A DNA stretch of 64,000 bases from WHSW01 sp963842795 (GTDB lineage: Bacteria; Actinomycetota; Thermoleophilia; Solirubrobacterales; 70-9): assembly GCA_963842795.1 (NCBI GenBank), contig CAWJHV010000008.1, forward strand, positions 1-64,000. The letters run 5' to 3'. The translations under genes were made by a program, and so were the position numbers. A model generated the notes under the pieces. It was given only the letters and a program-made list of their open reading frames with translations. It was not told the DNA's origin and searched no databases. Shown in pieces: positions 51,884 through 59,186 of this stretch (positions are counted from its first letter, which is position 1; each line of letters starts with the position of its first letter).

Positions 51884-53473
51884 CTAGCAGGCGATCGACG
51901 TGTCGGGGCTGCCCTGTACACAGCCCGTCTCCCGCACCACCCGCCAGCTCGCCGAGGCGAGGTCGAACAGGTACGGGGGCTGCTGGACGGCGAGCCGGTC
52001 GTCGTAGGTGTAGTTCTTCAGATAACCGGTGACCGAGCTGCCGCCCGACGTTGTGCCCACGGTGCCGCGGAAGAGCTGTGCGATCACGCCATTCACGACG
52101 AGGCCGCCGCTCGGCGGGCTGCCGCCGATCGGTGCGCCGCAATCGAAGTTGTCAACGATGAACGAGTGGTTGAGCGCCAGCACCGCGGCGTCGATCCGCA
52201 GGCTGCTGAACGTCTGGCTGCTCACGTTGGACGCAGATCCGCACTGCCCCTGGGTGGTGCCCGAGCGGGTGCTGACGCCGTGCATCACGCGAATGAAGTT
52301 GTTGGCGACGAAGCCCGAGACCGCCGGCCCCGTGAGGTTGGTGGTCACGGAGCCGTCGATGATGATGTCGTTGGCCGCGGCGATCGTCACCGAGGTGCTG
52401 TAGTTGCCGGAGATGTAGACGTTGCCGCAGGTCGAGGTCTTGTCGTAGACGTTCGCCGACTGCGAGAAGTAGGGCGAGTAGCTCGCCGAGCAGGTCCCGC
52501 TGGTGACGTAGATGATCGGGTCGTTGACCAGGTTCACCGTCTGCGCCGCGCCCCCGCGGACGCTCACGGTGGCCGTGTTCCCATTCAGCGTGATGTCCGT
52601 GGTCCCGCTGTAGACCTTGCCGTCCTGCTGTGCGTACGTGAGCAGCTGGGAGTTGTCAGGTGGCGCGTTGATGAACGGCGCGTTCTCGATCAGATCCCCG
52701 TTGAGGACGGCCCGGTTCTGACAGCCTGAGGTAGGGATCATCCCGGGGGCCGTCGGCGGGCCCGGAGCCGTCGTGAGCACGTTGTCGGTCCCGCCCGGTC
52801 TGCCGAAGGTCGGCGCGCCGCAGATCGAGTACTGGTCCTGGGTGTACATGGGACCGTTCAGCGTGTCGTTGGTGATCCAGCTGATCACCCCGCAGTCCGA
52901 CGGGCGCCCGTCGCGCAGGAAGGCCGCGCAGTCCTGCTTGCTCGCCGGGTCGGCGTAGGTGTTGGGGTCGAGCGTCTCGTAGACGGAGTACCAGAGGAAG
53001 TCGAGCGGCGAGTCGCGACGGAAGCTGGCGACGATCGTCCGCGTCGCCTTCGTCGCCCCGCTGGCGTCGGCGACGGTCCCGGTGAACTTCATCCGGAAGG
53101 TCCCGGTGGCGAAGTCGATCATCGTCCCCACCGGGCTCGCCGTGTTACAGGTGGAGGCCCCGTTCGACGGCACCGGCGCGTAGGAGTATTTGGTCGTGCT
53201 CGGGCCGCCCGGGACCTTGATCGCCGCCTGCGTGGGACACGTCTGCCAGAGCTCGGTGTTCTTGTTCAGCTTGTAGACGAAGTTGGCGAGGCCGGCGCGC
53301 GCCGCGTAGTAGGCGCGCTTGCCGTCGACATCGTGCTGCGTGTTGCCGATGTCCCCGTTGGCGGCGACGAAGGCGGCGGCGATCATCAGCGTGGTCACGG
53401 TGAGCACGATCAGCGCCAGCAGCATCGTGAAGCCGTCCTCGGCGGCCGCTCTCGTGCGCAGGATCACGCGCAT
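51884..53473 (-). CDS. Large PilX-like minor pilin
   Basis: The 529-residue protein begins as a prepilin (RTRAAAEDGFTMLLALIVLTVTT, cut after G14) but lacks the glutamate at mature position 5, the GspK/PilX type that caps pili. The long C-terminal part is Ser/Thr/Asn-rich with beta-strands (PTSGCQNRAVLNGDLIENAP; TCGNVYISGNYSTSVTIAAA) and scattered cysteines, so it probably forms an adhesive or tip domain. It overlaps the PilW-like gene by 10 bases. Confidence 0.75.
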   Translation of the reverse strand: MRVILRTRAAAEDGFTMLLALIVLTVTTLMIAAAFVAANGDIGNTQHDVDGKRAYYAARAGLANFVYKLNKNTELWQTCPTQAAIKVPGGPSTTKYSYAPVPSNGASTCNTASPVGTMIDFATGTFRMKFTGTVADASGATKATRTIVASFRRDSPLDFLWYSVYETLDPNTYADPASKQDCAAFLRDGRPSDCGVISWITNDTLNGPMYTQDQYSICGAPTFGRPGGTDNVLTTAPGPPTAPGMIPTSGCQNRAVLNGDLIENAPFINAPPDNSQLLTYAQQDGKVYSGTTDITLNGNTATVSVRGGAAQTVNLVNDPIIYVTSGTCSASYSPYFSQSANVYDKTSTCGNVYISGNYSTSVTIAAANDIIIDGSVTTNLTGPAVSGFVANNFIRVMHGVSTRSGTTQGQCGSASNVSSQTFSSLRIDAAVLALNHSFIVDNFDCGAPIGGSPPSGGLVVNGVIAQLFRGTVGTTSGGSSVTGYLKNYTYDDRLAVQQPPYLFDLASASWRVVRETGCVQGSPDTSIAC

Positions 53474-54363
53474 GGCGGCACCGTCGGCAGGTTGCCCTCG
53501 CTGGGGACCGGCGTGAGGCGCAGGACGACCGTGTCCTGCATCGTCACCGGGTTCTCGATCGTCGTGTTGTCGCCGAGCTTGCCGGCGGCGCCGGCCTCGA
53601 GCGTGATCGTCACCGCGGAGATCAGCTTCGCGTCCGCGGCAGACAGCCCGCTGGTGGCGGGCGCGCGGCTGCGGTCGGCGGCCGAGTTGTAGGGGATCGT
53701 GTTCGCCGGCACGGCGCCCCCCGCGCTGGTGGTCACCCCCGTCGGCAGCGTCGCGGTCCCGTCGAGCAGGATCATGAACGGGTTCCCCGCGGCGTCCAGG
53801 TACTGGTTGCCGGTCTGGTCGGCCGCGATCCCGTACTTGTAGTAGCGGAAGATCGGGGTCGTGCCGACCCTGGCCGCGTGATCGAGGAGCACGCGGCTGG
53901 CCGAGGCGGTGGACGAGAAGGTCCAGTTCGGCGCCGTGCCGCCGGTCACGGGGTACGTCCTGTCGATCAGCGATCCGGTGGGCTTCCCGGCGTCCTGGGT
54001 CCAGTTGATCACGTGCAGCTCCGGGGTCAGGCTCGCCGCGGAACCGAACTTGGAGACGAACGCGATCTGGTTGTCGGTGCTCCCGAGGGTCGGCTTGCTC
54101 GCGTCGTAGGGCTGGATCGGGGTCACGTTCTCCGAGACGCAGCTCGAGCGCAGCCGGGTCTCGATCAGCCCCATGGCCGCCCGGGCGCGCTGGGTCGCGT
54201 CGACCTTCGCGAACACCCTCGTCGTCTGGCGCAGGGTCAGGTCCTGAAAAGCGAACAGGGCCAGGGCAACGACGATCGAGCAGAGCAGGACCACCAACAG
54301 CTCGGTCAAGGTGAACCCGGACTCGTCGGTGCGGATCCGGCGGAGGACGGCCCGCGCGCCCAT
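53464..54363 (-). CDS. PilW-like minor pilin
   Basis: The 299-residue prepilin has the cleavage site G16/F17 and glutamate at mature position 5 (DESGFTLTELLVVLLCSIVVA). The rest is a beta-rich globular domain (TRLRSSCVSENVTPIQPYD; AAGKLGDNTTIENPVTMQDT) similar to PilW/GspJ-type minor pilins. It follows the PilV-like gene through a TGATG overlap and precedes the PilX-like gene. Minor pilins of this kind prime pilus assembly. Confidence 0.8.
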   Translation of the reverse strand: MGARAVLRRIRTDESGFTLTELLVVLLCSIVVALALFAFQDLTLRQTTRVFAKVDATQRARAAMGLIETRLRSSCVSENVTPIQPYDASKPTLGSTDNQIAFVSKFGSAASLTPELHVINWTQDAGKPTGSLIDRTYPVTGGTAPNWTFSSTASASRVLLDHAARVGTTPIFRYYKYGIAADQTGNQYLDAAGNPFMILLDGTATLPTGVTTSAGGAVPANTIPYNSAADRSRAPATSGLSAADAKLISAVTITLEAGAAGKLGDNTTIENPVTMQDTVVLRLTPVPSEGNLPTVPPCA

Positions 54364-55724
54364 CAGCAGAACCCCGAGGTGGTGGGCGTCGTGTTCGAGA
54401 TCGCGACCGCGTTCGAGTTCTGCGCCGTGAAATTCGTGTTCGCGCGGTTGGAGATCGTGAACTTGCGGAAGTTGCCCGGGTTCGTCGTGCTGGTGCCCTG
54501 GAACTGGTAGTCGGCGCAGATCGAGTACGTGCCGTAGGGCTGTCCCGGGAACCGCAGCCATCCGCCCGTGGTCGACGCGTAGGTGCTCAGGACCTCCGGC
54601 TGCCAGGTCTGACCGCAGCTGTCCGTGAGCTCGACGTGCGCCGGTCTGACCCGGGTTCCGCCATAGGTGACGTCGACCAGCATCGCGGGCAGTCGGACCG
54701 CGGAGGTGCCGGTCGCGCTCCCCGTCAGCCCCGGCCCGACGGTGACGTTCCGCTGATTCGCAGTCAACGGGGGCTTCGCTGCCGCGCAGCTGCCGGCCCA
54801 GACCGTGTAGTTGTTGGCGTAGTTGCCGGGGGTCGAGACCATGAACGGGAACAGGGTCTGGGGCGTCGTGATCGAGCTCGCCGGCGAGCCCGGGGTGGTC
54901 ACCCCCGGCGTCGCCATGCCGGCGTTGAACCAAGAGAGCGACGGCGCGAGCTGGTTCGGAATGGTCGTCGACCCGATCGTGGTGCTGAAGCCCGCGGTCG
55001 CCCGGCCCGCCTGCCCGAGCGTGAACTGCGCCGTGGACGTGTTGCCCGCGGTCGTGGTCAGGCTCTGCGCCGGCGAGGCGTTGCCGTCCTTGTCGACGTA
55101 GCCCGCGAGCGCGGGCGTCGCCGTGTAGTCGCCCACCGGCAGCACGCTGAAGATCGTGCATCCCTCCGCGTCCGTGGTTCCGAAGCGCCTCACCGCCGAG
55201 TTGTTGGGCTGCGCCCCGGCGACGTCGATCTTGACTCCCGAGACGGCGGCGGCGTCCTGGTTGAGCACCTTGGCGAGCAGCGAGCCACCGGCGCGCGGCG
55301 TGACGACGCTCTGCACCAGGACGGGCACCCCCTTGTTGGCCACCCAGTCGACGCTGGATTCGACCTTCGCGTAGTCGGCGGCCGCCCCGGAGCTCGAGCA
55401 GCTCGCGGAGTCCGCTGACTGGCTCAGGAACTGACCCTTGGACGTGACCTCATACGGGACGTTGTCGAGGGTCACGGTCCGAGTCTGGTCCAGGGTGAAG
55501 ATCTGGTCGCCCGACAGCCCCTTGATCCGCTCCTGGTCGGCCGCGGCGACGCCGTAGGCCTGCGAGCGGGCGCGCTGGTCGGCGGTGGTCCTTCCCGCCG
55601 CGTCGAGCCCGACGAGCGTGAGCGCGATCAGCCCCGTCATCAGGCAGGTCACGATGACCTCGACGATCGTCATCCCGTCGTCGGCCGCGACTGACTCGCG
55701 AAGTCTCAATACAGGCGTAAGCAC
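54363..55724 (-). CDS. PilV-like minor pilin with a carboxypeptidase-regulatory-like domain
   Basis: The 453-residue prepilin (ESVAADDGMTIVEVIVTCLM, cut after G17, Glu at mature position 5) is much longer than usual. Residues about 150-235 contain an Ig-like carboxypeptidase-regulatory fold (GVKIDVAGAQPNNSAVRRFG; DYTATPALAGYVDKDGNASP). Two further beta-rich parts contain Cys pairs. The size and modules suggest a pilus-tip adhesin. GTG starts it, 105 bases after the pilin gene, beyond a hairpin. PilW and PilX follow by overlaps. Confidence 0.77.
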   Translation of the reverse strand: MLTPVLRLRESVAADDGMTIVEVIVTCLMTGLIALTLVGLDAAGRTTADQRARSQAYGVAAADQERIKGLSGDQIFTLDQTRTVTLDNVPYEVTSKGQFLSQSADSASCSSSGAAADYAKVESSVDWVANKGVPVLVQSVVTPRAGGSLLAKVLNQDAAAVSGVKIDVAGAQPNNSAVRRFGTTDAEGCTIFSVLPVGDYTATPALAGYVDKDGNASPAQSLTTTAGNTSTAQFTLGQAGRATAGFSTTIGSTTIPNQLAPSLSWFNAGMATPGVTTPGSPASSITTPQTLFPFMVSTPGNYANNYTVWAGSCAAAKPPLTANQRNVTVGPGLTGSATGTSAVRLPAMLVDVTYGGTRVRPAHVELTDSCGQTWQPEVLSTYASTTGGWLRFPGQPYGTYSICADYQFQGTSTTNPGNFRKFTISNRANTNFTAQNSNAVAISNTTPTTSGFC

Positions 55725-55776
55725 TAAATCAACCTCTCGCGTGGAATCGGCATTCCCAAGCGGATGCTTGAACGAG

Positions 55777-55804
55777 GAGAGGGCGGCCGACTGGCCGCCC
55801 TCTC
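55777..55804 (-). terminator. Strong hairpin between pilin and minor pilin genes
   Basis: A perfect 12-bp stem (minus strand GAGAGGGCGGCC and GGCCGCCCTCTC) with a 4-base loop lies 25 bases beyond the pilin stop, followed by CTCGTTC rather than a pure T-run. This suits partial termination or 3'-end protection, which would leave much pilin mRNA and less minor pilin mRNA. Confidence 0.65.
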
Positions 55805-55828
55805 GTCGTCAGTCCGAATTGCTCCGGG

Positions 55829-56314
55829 TTAGTTCCAGGTACCGGTGGTACCGGTGAGGTTGGAGCAACCGCCCGCGTTGGAGGCCGAAGCCACCGTGCA
55901 GGGATAGGTCAGCGTCCCGTCGTCGGCACGGACGATCCTGTACGTGTTGCCCGTGGTCTTGGCGACGAAGGCGACGGTGTAGCCCTTACCGCTGGCCGTG
56001 ACCGTCGGAGCGACCGGGCAGCCGTTCGCGGCGCCCGCGCAAGCGGTCGTCGAGATCGTCGGCTCGATTCCGTTCAGCTTGGCGAGGGTCGCGGTCGAAT
56101 ACGAACCGCTGTTGTCGGTCGCGAACGTCTCCATCGCGGTCTGCATCGTGCGGACCGCTTCCTTGCCGCTCGCATCGTTGGCCTTGTCGCGCTGGTTGAA
56201 GAACGCCGGGATGGCGATCGCGGCCAGCAGGCCGATGATCAGCATCACGACCAGGAGCTCGACCAGCGTGAAGCCGGATTCGCTCTGGGCCCTGACGCGC
56301 AACTTGGTGAGCAT
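55829..56314 (-). CDS. pilA: Type IV major pilin
   Basis: The 161-residue prepilin has cleavage site G14/F15, glutamate E19 (mature position 5) and an unbroken hydrophobic stem (FTLVELLVVMLIIGLLAAIA). A short globular head with paired cysteines follows (STTACAGAANGCPVAPTV; YPCTVASASNAGGCSNLTG). AGGAGG lies 5 bases before the ATG at 56314. An upstream c-di-GMP-I riboswitch and a hairpin around the start make it likely that pilin production follows c-di-GMP levels. Confidence 0.93.
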   Translation of the reverse strand: MLTKLRVRAQSESGFTLVELLVVMLIIGLLAAIAIPAFFNQRDKANDASGKEAVRTMQTAMETFATDNSGSYSTATLAKLNGIEPTISTTACAGAANGCPVAPTVTASGKGYTVAFVAKTTGNTYRIVRADDGTLTYPCTVASASNAGGCSNLTGTTGTWN

Positions 56315-56333
56315 AGGAACCTCCTGGGTACCT
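56315..56333 (-). promoter_or_regulatory. Hairpin that can bury the pilin ribosome-binding site
   Basis: AGGUACC and GGUUCCU can pair (6 of 7) around a CAGGA loop. The loop and the 3' arm contain the AGGAGG at 56320-56325, and the AUG follows directly. This may be the expression platform of the riboswitch, acting on translation. It is a fold drawn by eye; competing pairings were not evaluated. Confidence 0.45.
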
Positions 56334-56389
56334 AGTTTTCGCTTGCGCCAGAGCCCCGGGTTTTTTCTTACCCGTCGGAAGTCTTCTGA

Positions 56390-56474
56390 CCCCGGTGGTA
56401 GCCCGGCCGGCTCCTGTTGGAGCCCCGTGGCTTTGCGCCCCCGCCTTGCAGCAGGTTTGCCTTTATCACCGAGG
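56390..56474 (-). promoter_or_regulatory. Class I cyclic-di-GMP (GEMM-I) riboswitch aptamer
   Basis: On the minus strand the 85-base element has an 8-bp closing stem (CCUCGGUG with CACCGGGG) and then AAAGGCAAACC. A stem CUGCU/GGCGG is capped by a GCAA (GNRA) tetraloop. GGCGCAAAGCC follows, then a GGCUCC/GGAGCC stem and GGCCGGGCUACC. These are the conserved elements of GEMM-I RNAs in the correct order and spacing. The G just before CAAACC (position 20 in the Vc2 aptamer) is kept, which fits c-di-GMP rather than the cGAMP variant. It ends 76 bases before the pilin AUG. Confidence 0.87.
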
Positions 56475-56533
56475 CACTGGCCTTCAGGCGAGTTCATCGG
56501 GCGGCCCCGGTGGAAGCTTTAGCCCGACTGAGG

Positions 56534-56562
56534 GGTATATCCGTCCGCCGTGGGGGCCAGCA
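56534..56562 (-). promoter_or_regulatory. Candidate promoter upstream of the riboswitch
   Basis: On the minus strand TGCTGG (56557-56562) and TATACC (56534-56539) are 17 bases apart. Transcription from here would start 50-60 bases before the aptamer. The -35 match is poor, so this is only a candidate. The rest of 56475-56628 shows no gene on either strand. Confidence 0.3.
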
Positions 56563-56628
56563 CCTATGAGCGGCGGTGCCTTGCCCGCTCGCGGCCGGCG
56601 CCCGGATGGCCGCCTCTAAGCTCCGACC

Positions 56629-57111
56629 GTGGCCGCCCGCCGACTGATCCTGGTGATGCTCGCGCTGCTCGTCCTCTCGAGCATCGCCGCCGCCCTGATC
56701 CCGGTCGACCGCGATCGCCCGAGCCCGCGCGAGGCGGCTTCGACGCGGGCCGCCGAGCCCCGCATCCCCGCCGGAACATTCGTCCATAAAACGATCGCCG
56801 CCGAGGCTTCGAAGCCGGTGCGGATCGCGCTCGACGTCGGCGATCAGCTCGAGCTCGCCGTCACCTCCAAGCGTCCGGGCCAGGTCGAGATCGCCGCCTT
56901 CGGCGAGTTGGACGACGTCGACCCCGACTTCCCCGCGCACTTCGACCTGCTGGCGCTCGAGCCCGGCACCTTCGGCGTCCGCCTCGTCGACCGGCGCAAA
57001 ATCGCCCGGATCGAGGTCGCGGCCCCCGATCAGCCCAAGGACGGAAGCTCGAACGACGAGCCGGGCTCGAGTAACGCGGGCTCGACGTCGGGCGCGAGCT
57101 CGGCGAGCTGA
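56629..57111 (+). CDS. Membrane-anchored extracytoplasmic protein of unknown function
   Basis: The 160-residue protein has an N-terminal anchor (RRLILVMLALLVLSSIAAALI) and a beta-rich extracytoplasmic domain (GTFVHKTIAAEASKPVRIAL; ITSKRPGQVEIAAFGELDDV-like strands). A Ser/Gly/Asn-rich end follows. GTG starts it. It converges with the MBL-fold gene, and the last 82 bases overlap that coding region, where its residues are low-complexity. No function known. Confidence 0.65.
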   Translation: MAARRLILVMLALLVLSSIAAALIPVDRDRPSPREAASTRAAEPRIPAGTFVHKTIAAEASKPVRIALDVGDQLELAVTSKRPGQVEIAAFGELDDVDPDFPAHFDLLALEPGTFGVRLVDRRKIARIEVAAPDQPKDGSSNDEPGSSNAGSTSGASSAS

Positions 57112-57800
57112 TCGACGAAGCGCCGCGCGGGCTCGTTGGAGAGCCCCTGGGCGCGGTGGAGCAGGTCGCGGCGGATCAGCGTGCCCCAGTGGATCGGGAT
57201 CGCGACCCGCGGCCGCAGCATCGCCGCGGCCTGGGCGGCGCGGCGGGGATCGAGGTGGCCGCTGCCCACCTTCGGCCCCCACCCGGCGACCGGCAGCAGG
57301 GCGACGTCGAGGTCGCCGAGGTCCTCCATGCCGGCGAAGAGATCGGTGTCGCCGGCGAAGTAGATCCGTCGGCCCCCCGCTTCGATCAGGTAGCCGAGCG
57401 CGTCCACACGGGGCCCGACCTTGAACCGCCGGCCCTCGTGCACCGCCGCGGTCGCGACGACCTCGGCGGCGCCTATGCGCGTGCGCTCACCGGCCCGCAG
57501 CTCGACTGTATGCGTGAGCCGGCGCCGGCGCACGGTGCGCCCGCCGCCCGCGGGCACGACGATCGGCACCCCCGCGCCGACCCGCCGCAACGAGGGAAAG
57601 TCGAGGTGGTCGTGGTGCAGATGGGAGATCAGCACCCCGTCGATCGCGCGACCGACCTCGGCCGCGGGCTCGGTGCCGTGGCGGTGGATGATCCACAGCA
57701 GCCTTTCGCGCAGGACCGGATCGGTGAGCAGCCGGACGCCGCCGAGCTCGATCAGCACCGTCGCGTGGCCGACGTAGGTGATCCGCTCGGGGGCGCTCAA
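57030..57800 (-). CDS. UlaG-like MBL-fold metallohydrolase
   Basis: The 256-residue metallo-beta-lactamase-fold protein has YVGHATVLIELGG, the metal site SHLHHDHLDFPSLRR (HxHxDH), a middle histidine (AAVHEGRRFKVG), an aspartate (YFAGDTDLF) and a late histidine (PIHWGTLIRRD). This is the UlaG/NAPE-PLD-like branch, which hydrolyses lactones or phosphodiesters; the substrate is unknown. The TTG at 57800 is used because the conserved start APERITYVGHA follows it. It overlaps the convergent gene by 82 bases. Confidence 0.82.
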   Translation of the reverse strand: MSAPERITYVGHATVLIELGGVRLLTDPVLRERLLWIIHRHGTEPAAEVGRAIDGVLISHLHHDHLDFPSLRRVGAGVPIVVPAGGGRTVRRRRLTHTVELRAGERTRIGAAEVVATAAVHEGRRFKVGPRVDALGYLIEAGGRRIYFAGDTDLFAGMEDLGDLDVALLPVAGWGPKVGSGHLDPRRAAQAAAMLRPRVAIPIHWGTLIRRDLLHRAQGLSNEPARRFVDQLAELAPDVEPALLEPGSSFELPSLG

Positions 57801-57810
57801 CCGTGGGCGC

Positions 57811-58080
57811 TCAGCGGCGACTGAGGCGCCCGCTCTGGGAGTAGGCGCTGAGGTCGATGACGAACGCGAGCCCGACGATGAACCACTCGAATCCGTAGAC
57901 GCGGTTCTCGGAGCTGTACATGACCGCGTAGGCGAGCGTCGTCCAGGGGAGCAGGAAGAAGCCGATGAAGGGCACGATCCAGCTCTCGTAGGCCCGGTCG
58001 AGGAGGTTGCCGAACAGCCACAGCGCGATGATCGCGATCCGCGGCGAGAGCAGCGCCAGGAGGACGACGAAGCAGCCCAC
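57811..58080 (-). CDS. Small membrane protein of unknown function
   Basis: An 89-residue protein with two or three hydrophobic helices (GCFVVLLALLSPRIAIIALWL; WIVPFIGFFLLPWTTLAYAV) and a hydrophobic third segment (WFIVGLAFVIDLSAYSQ). It resembles a widespread actinobacterial small membrane protein of unknown role. GTG starts it. It precedes the MBL gene on the same strand by 10 bases, so the two are probably co-transcribed. A strong hairpin lies before its start. Confidence 0.68.
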   Translation of the reverse strand: MGCFVVLLALLSPRIAIIALWLFGNLLDRAYESWIVPFIGFFLLPWTTLAYAVMYSSENRVYGFEWFIVGLAFVIDLSAYSQSGRLSRR

Positions 58081-58093
58081 GCGCGAAGCCTAC

Positions 58094-58121
58094 CCGCCCG
58101 ACGTTCGCGACCGTCGGGCGG
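58094..58121 (-). terminator. GC-rich hairpin, second of a pair
   Basis: CCGCCCGACG pairs with CGTCGGGCGG (10 bp, 8-base loop). Together with the hairpin at 58130-58156 it forms a tandem pair between the secreted repeat gene (stop at 58179) and the small membrane protein gene (start at 58080). On the minus strand this one follows the first and lies only 14 bases before the GTG start, so it could also affect translation of that gene. Confidence 0.45.
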
Positions 58122-58129
58122 CGAACGCA

Positions 58130-58156
58130 CGAGCGGCGCCGTCCTGGCGCCGCTCG
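58130..58156 (-). terminator. Intrinsic-type hairpin after the secreted repeat gene
   Basis: A perfect 11-bp stem (CGAGCGGCGCC and GGCGCCGCTCG) with a 5-base loop stands 23 bases beyond the stop at 58179 on the minus strand. No T-run follows, so it may terminate weakly or act with the neighbouring hairpin. Confidence 0.55.
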
Positions 58157-58178
58157 CACGTGTCGCTGACGGCTGGGC

Positions 58179-58712
58179 TCAGCCGCCGATGAACTGCACG
58201 TAGACGTCCCTGTCGGCCGGGTTGCCGTTCGCGGCCAGCCGCGTGACCGTGGCGGCGTCCGTGTACGGCGCGGTGCAGCCGGCGGGCGCGTTGACGACCA
58301 CTTCGACCGTGGTCGCCTGGCCGCCGGAACGGGCGACGGTCGCCGTCCCCGCGACCGGCAGCGTGGCCAGGTCGTAACAGATCAGCCCCTCGCCGCCGCT
58401 CGAGGTGCCGGCGATCCCCACCGCGCCGGTCTCCGGGGCGACCGTGTTGCCGTTCTTGTTCACGCGGCCGTAGGCCTGCGCGGGCACCTCGGGGATCACG
58501 TCCGAGGCCAGATCCTTGGCCTTGACCTTGCCGTCGGCGATCTTGCCGCTCTTGACCGCGTCCTTGGCGATCCTCGAGCCGGTGACGGCCTTCTTCGCGA
58601 TGTCGTTGGTGTTGATCGTCTGCGCGGCCACCGCTCCTCCGGTGAACGCGAACACGAGCGCGATCGTGCCGATCAGCACGCCCGGTGTCGGGCGCAGTCT
58701 CCTCATCTCCAC
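58179..58712 (-). CDS. Exported repeat protein, third member of the family
   Basis: The 177-residue protein has an N-terminal anchor (VLIGTIALVFAFTGGAVAA). Lysine-bearing 10-11-residue repeats follow (TNDIAKKAVTGSRIAKDAVK; SGKIADGKVKAKDLA), in the style of the two proteins at 25085 and 26403 but with lysines. It ends in a compact beta-domain with two cysteines (GLICYDLATLPVAG and PAGCTAPYTDAA). GTG start with AGGAGG 9 bases upstream. Surface localisation is inferred. Confidence 0.75.
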   Translation of the reverse strand: MEMRRLRPTPGVLIGTIALVFAFTGGAVAAQTINTNDIAKKAVTGSRIAKDAVKSGKIADGKVKAKDLASDVIPEVPAQAYGRVNKNGNTVAPETGAVGIAGTSSGGEGLICYDLATLPVAGTATVARSGGQATTVEVVVNAPAGCTAPYTDAATVTRLAANGNPADRDVYVQFIGG

Positions 58713-58872
58713 TTGGTCCCACCTCCTGGGGTCGATTTCAACTCAGGGCCCCCCACCTGCCTCAACACCCCCGACCGGCCCCGGCTGCGGTTGAGGCGAA
58801 CGTCACGAGCACGTCCCACGACGACGAGCGGTTAGTGTCGGTTCGTTCCCGGCATACGACGGAGGTGATCCG

Positions 58873-59157
58873 ATGGCGGTTGCGGTGATCATGGAGTTCG
58901 AGGGTGCGACCCTTGACCAGTACGACCAGATCCTCGAGAAGATGGGGCTCACCGAAGGCGTCGCGCCCCCGGGCGCGCACTTCCACTGGGCCGCCGAGAC
59001 CGACGACGGGATCCGCGTCGTCGACGTCTGGGAGGAAAGGGAGGCCTTCGACCGGTTCGCCGAGGAGCAGATCGGCCCCTACAGCCGGGAGGTCGGCCTC
59101 GAGGGCGCGCCCTCGATCACCTACCACGAGATCCACAACACGCTGAGGGCGGCCTGA
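58873..59157 (+). CDS. Dimeric alpha-beta-barrel (ABM-like) small protein
   Basis: A 94-residue protein with the ferredoxin-like dimeric barrel pattern of antibiotic-biosynthesis-monooxygenase-like proteins (VAVIMEFEGATLDQYDQIL; GIRVVDVWEEREAFDRFAEE; SITYHEIHNTLRAA). The W/E-rich VDVWEERE strand is frequent in this group. Activity unknown. GGAGGTG lies before the ATG. It is followed 29 bases later by rocD, and a hairpin lies between them. Confidence 0.72.
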   Translation: MAVAVIMEFEGATLDQYDQILEKMGLTEGVAPPGAHFHWAAETDDGIRVVDVWEEREAFDRFAEEQIGPYSREVGLEGAPSITYHEIHNTLRAA

Positions 59158-59158
59158 G

Positions 59159-59185
59159 CGATCGGGTCGCCATTGGACCCGGTCG
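59159..59185 (+). other. Hairpin abutting the rocD start
   Basis: CGATCGGGTC and GACCCGGTCG pair (10 bp with one wobble) around a GCCATTG loop. The stem starts one base after the upstream stop and ends one base before the GTG of rocD. It may be the terminator of the upstream gene, a translational block, or a sign that rocD has a leaderless transcript. Confidence 0.4.
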
Positions 59186-59186
59186 C

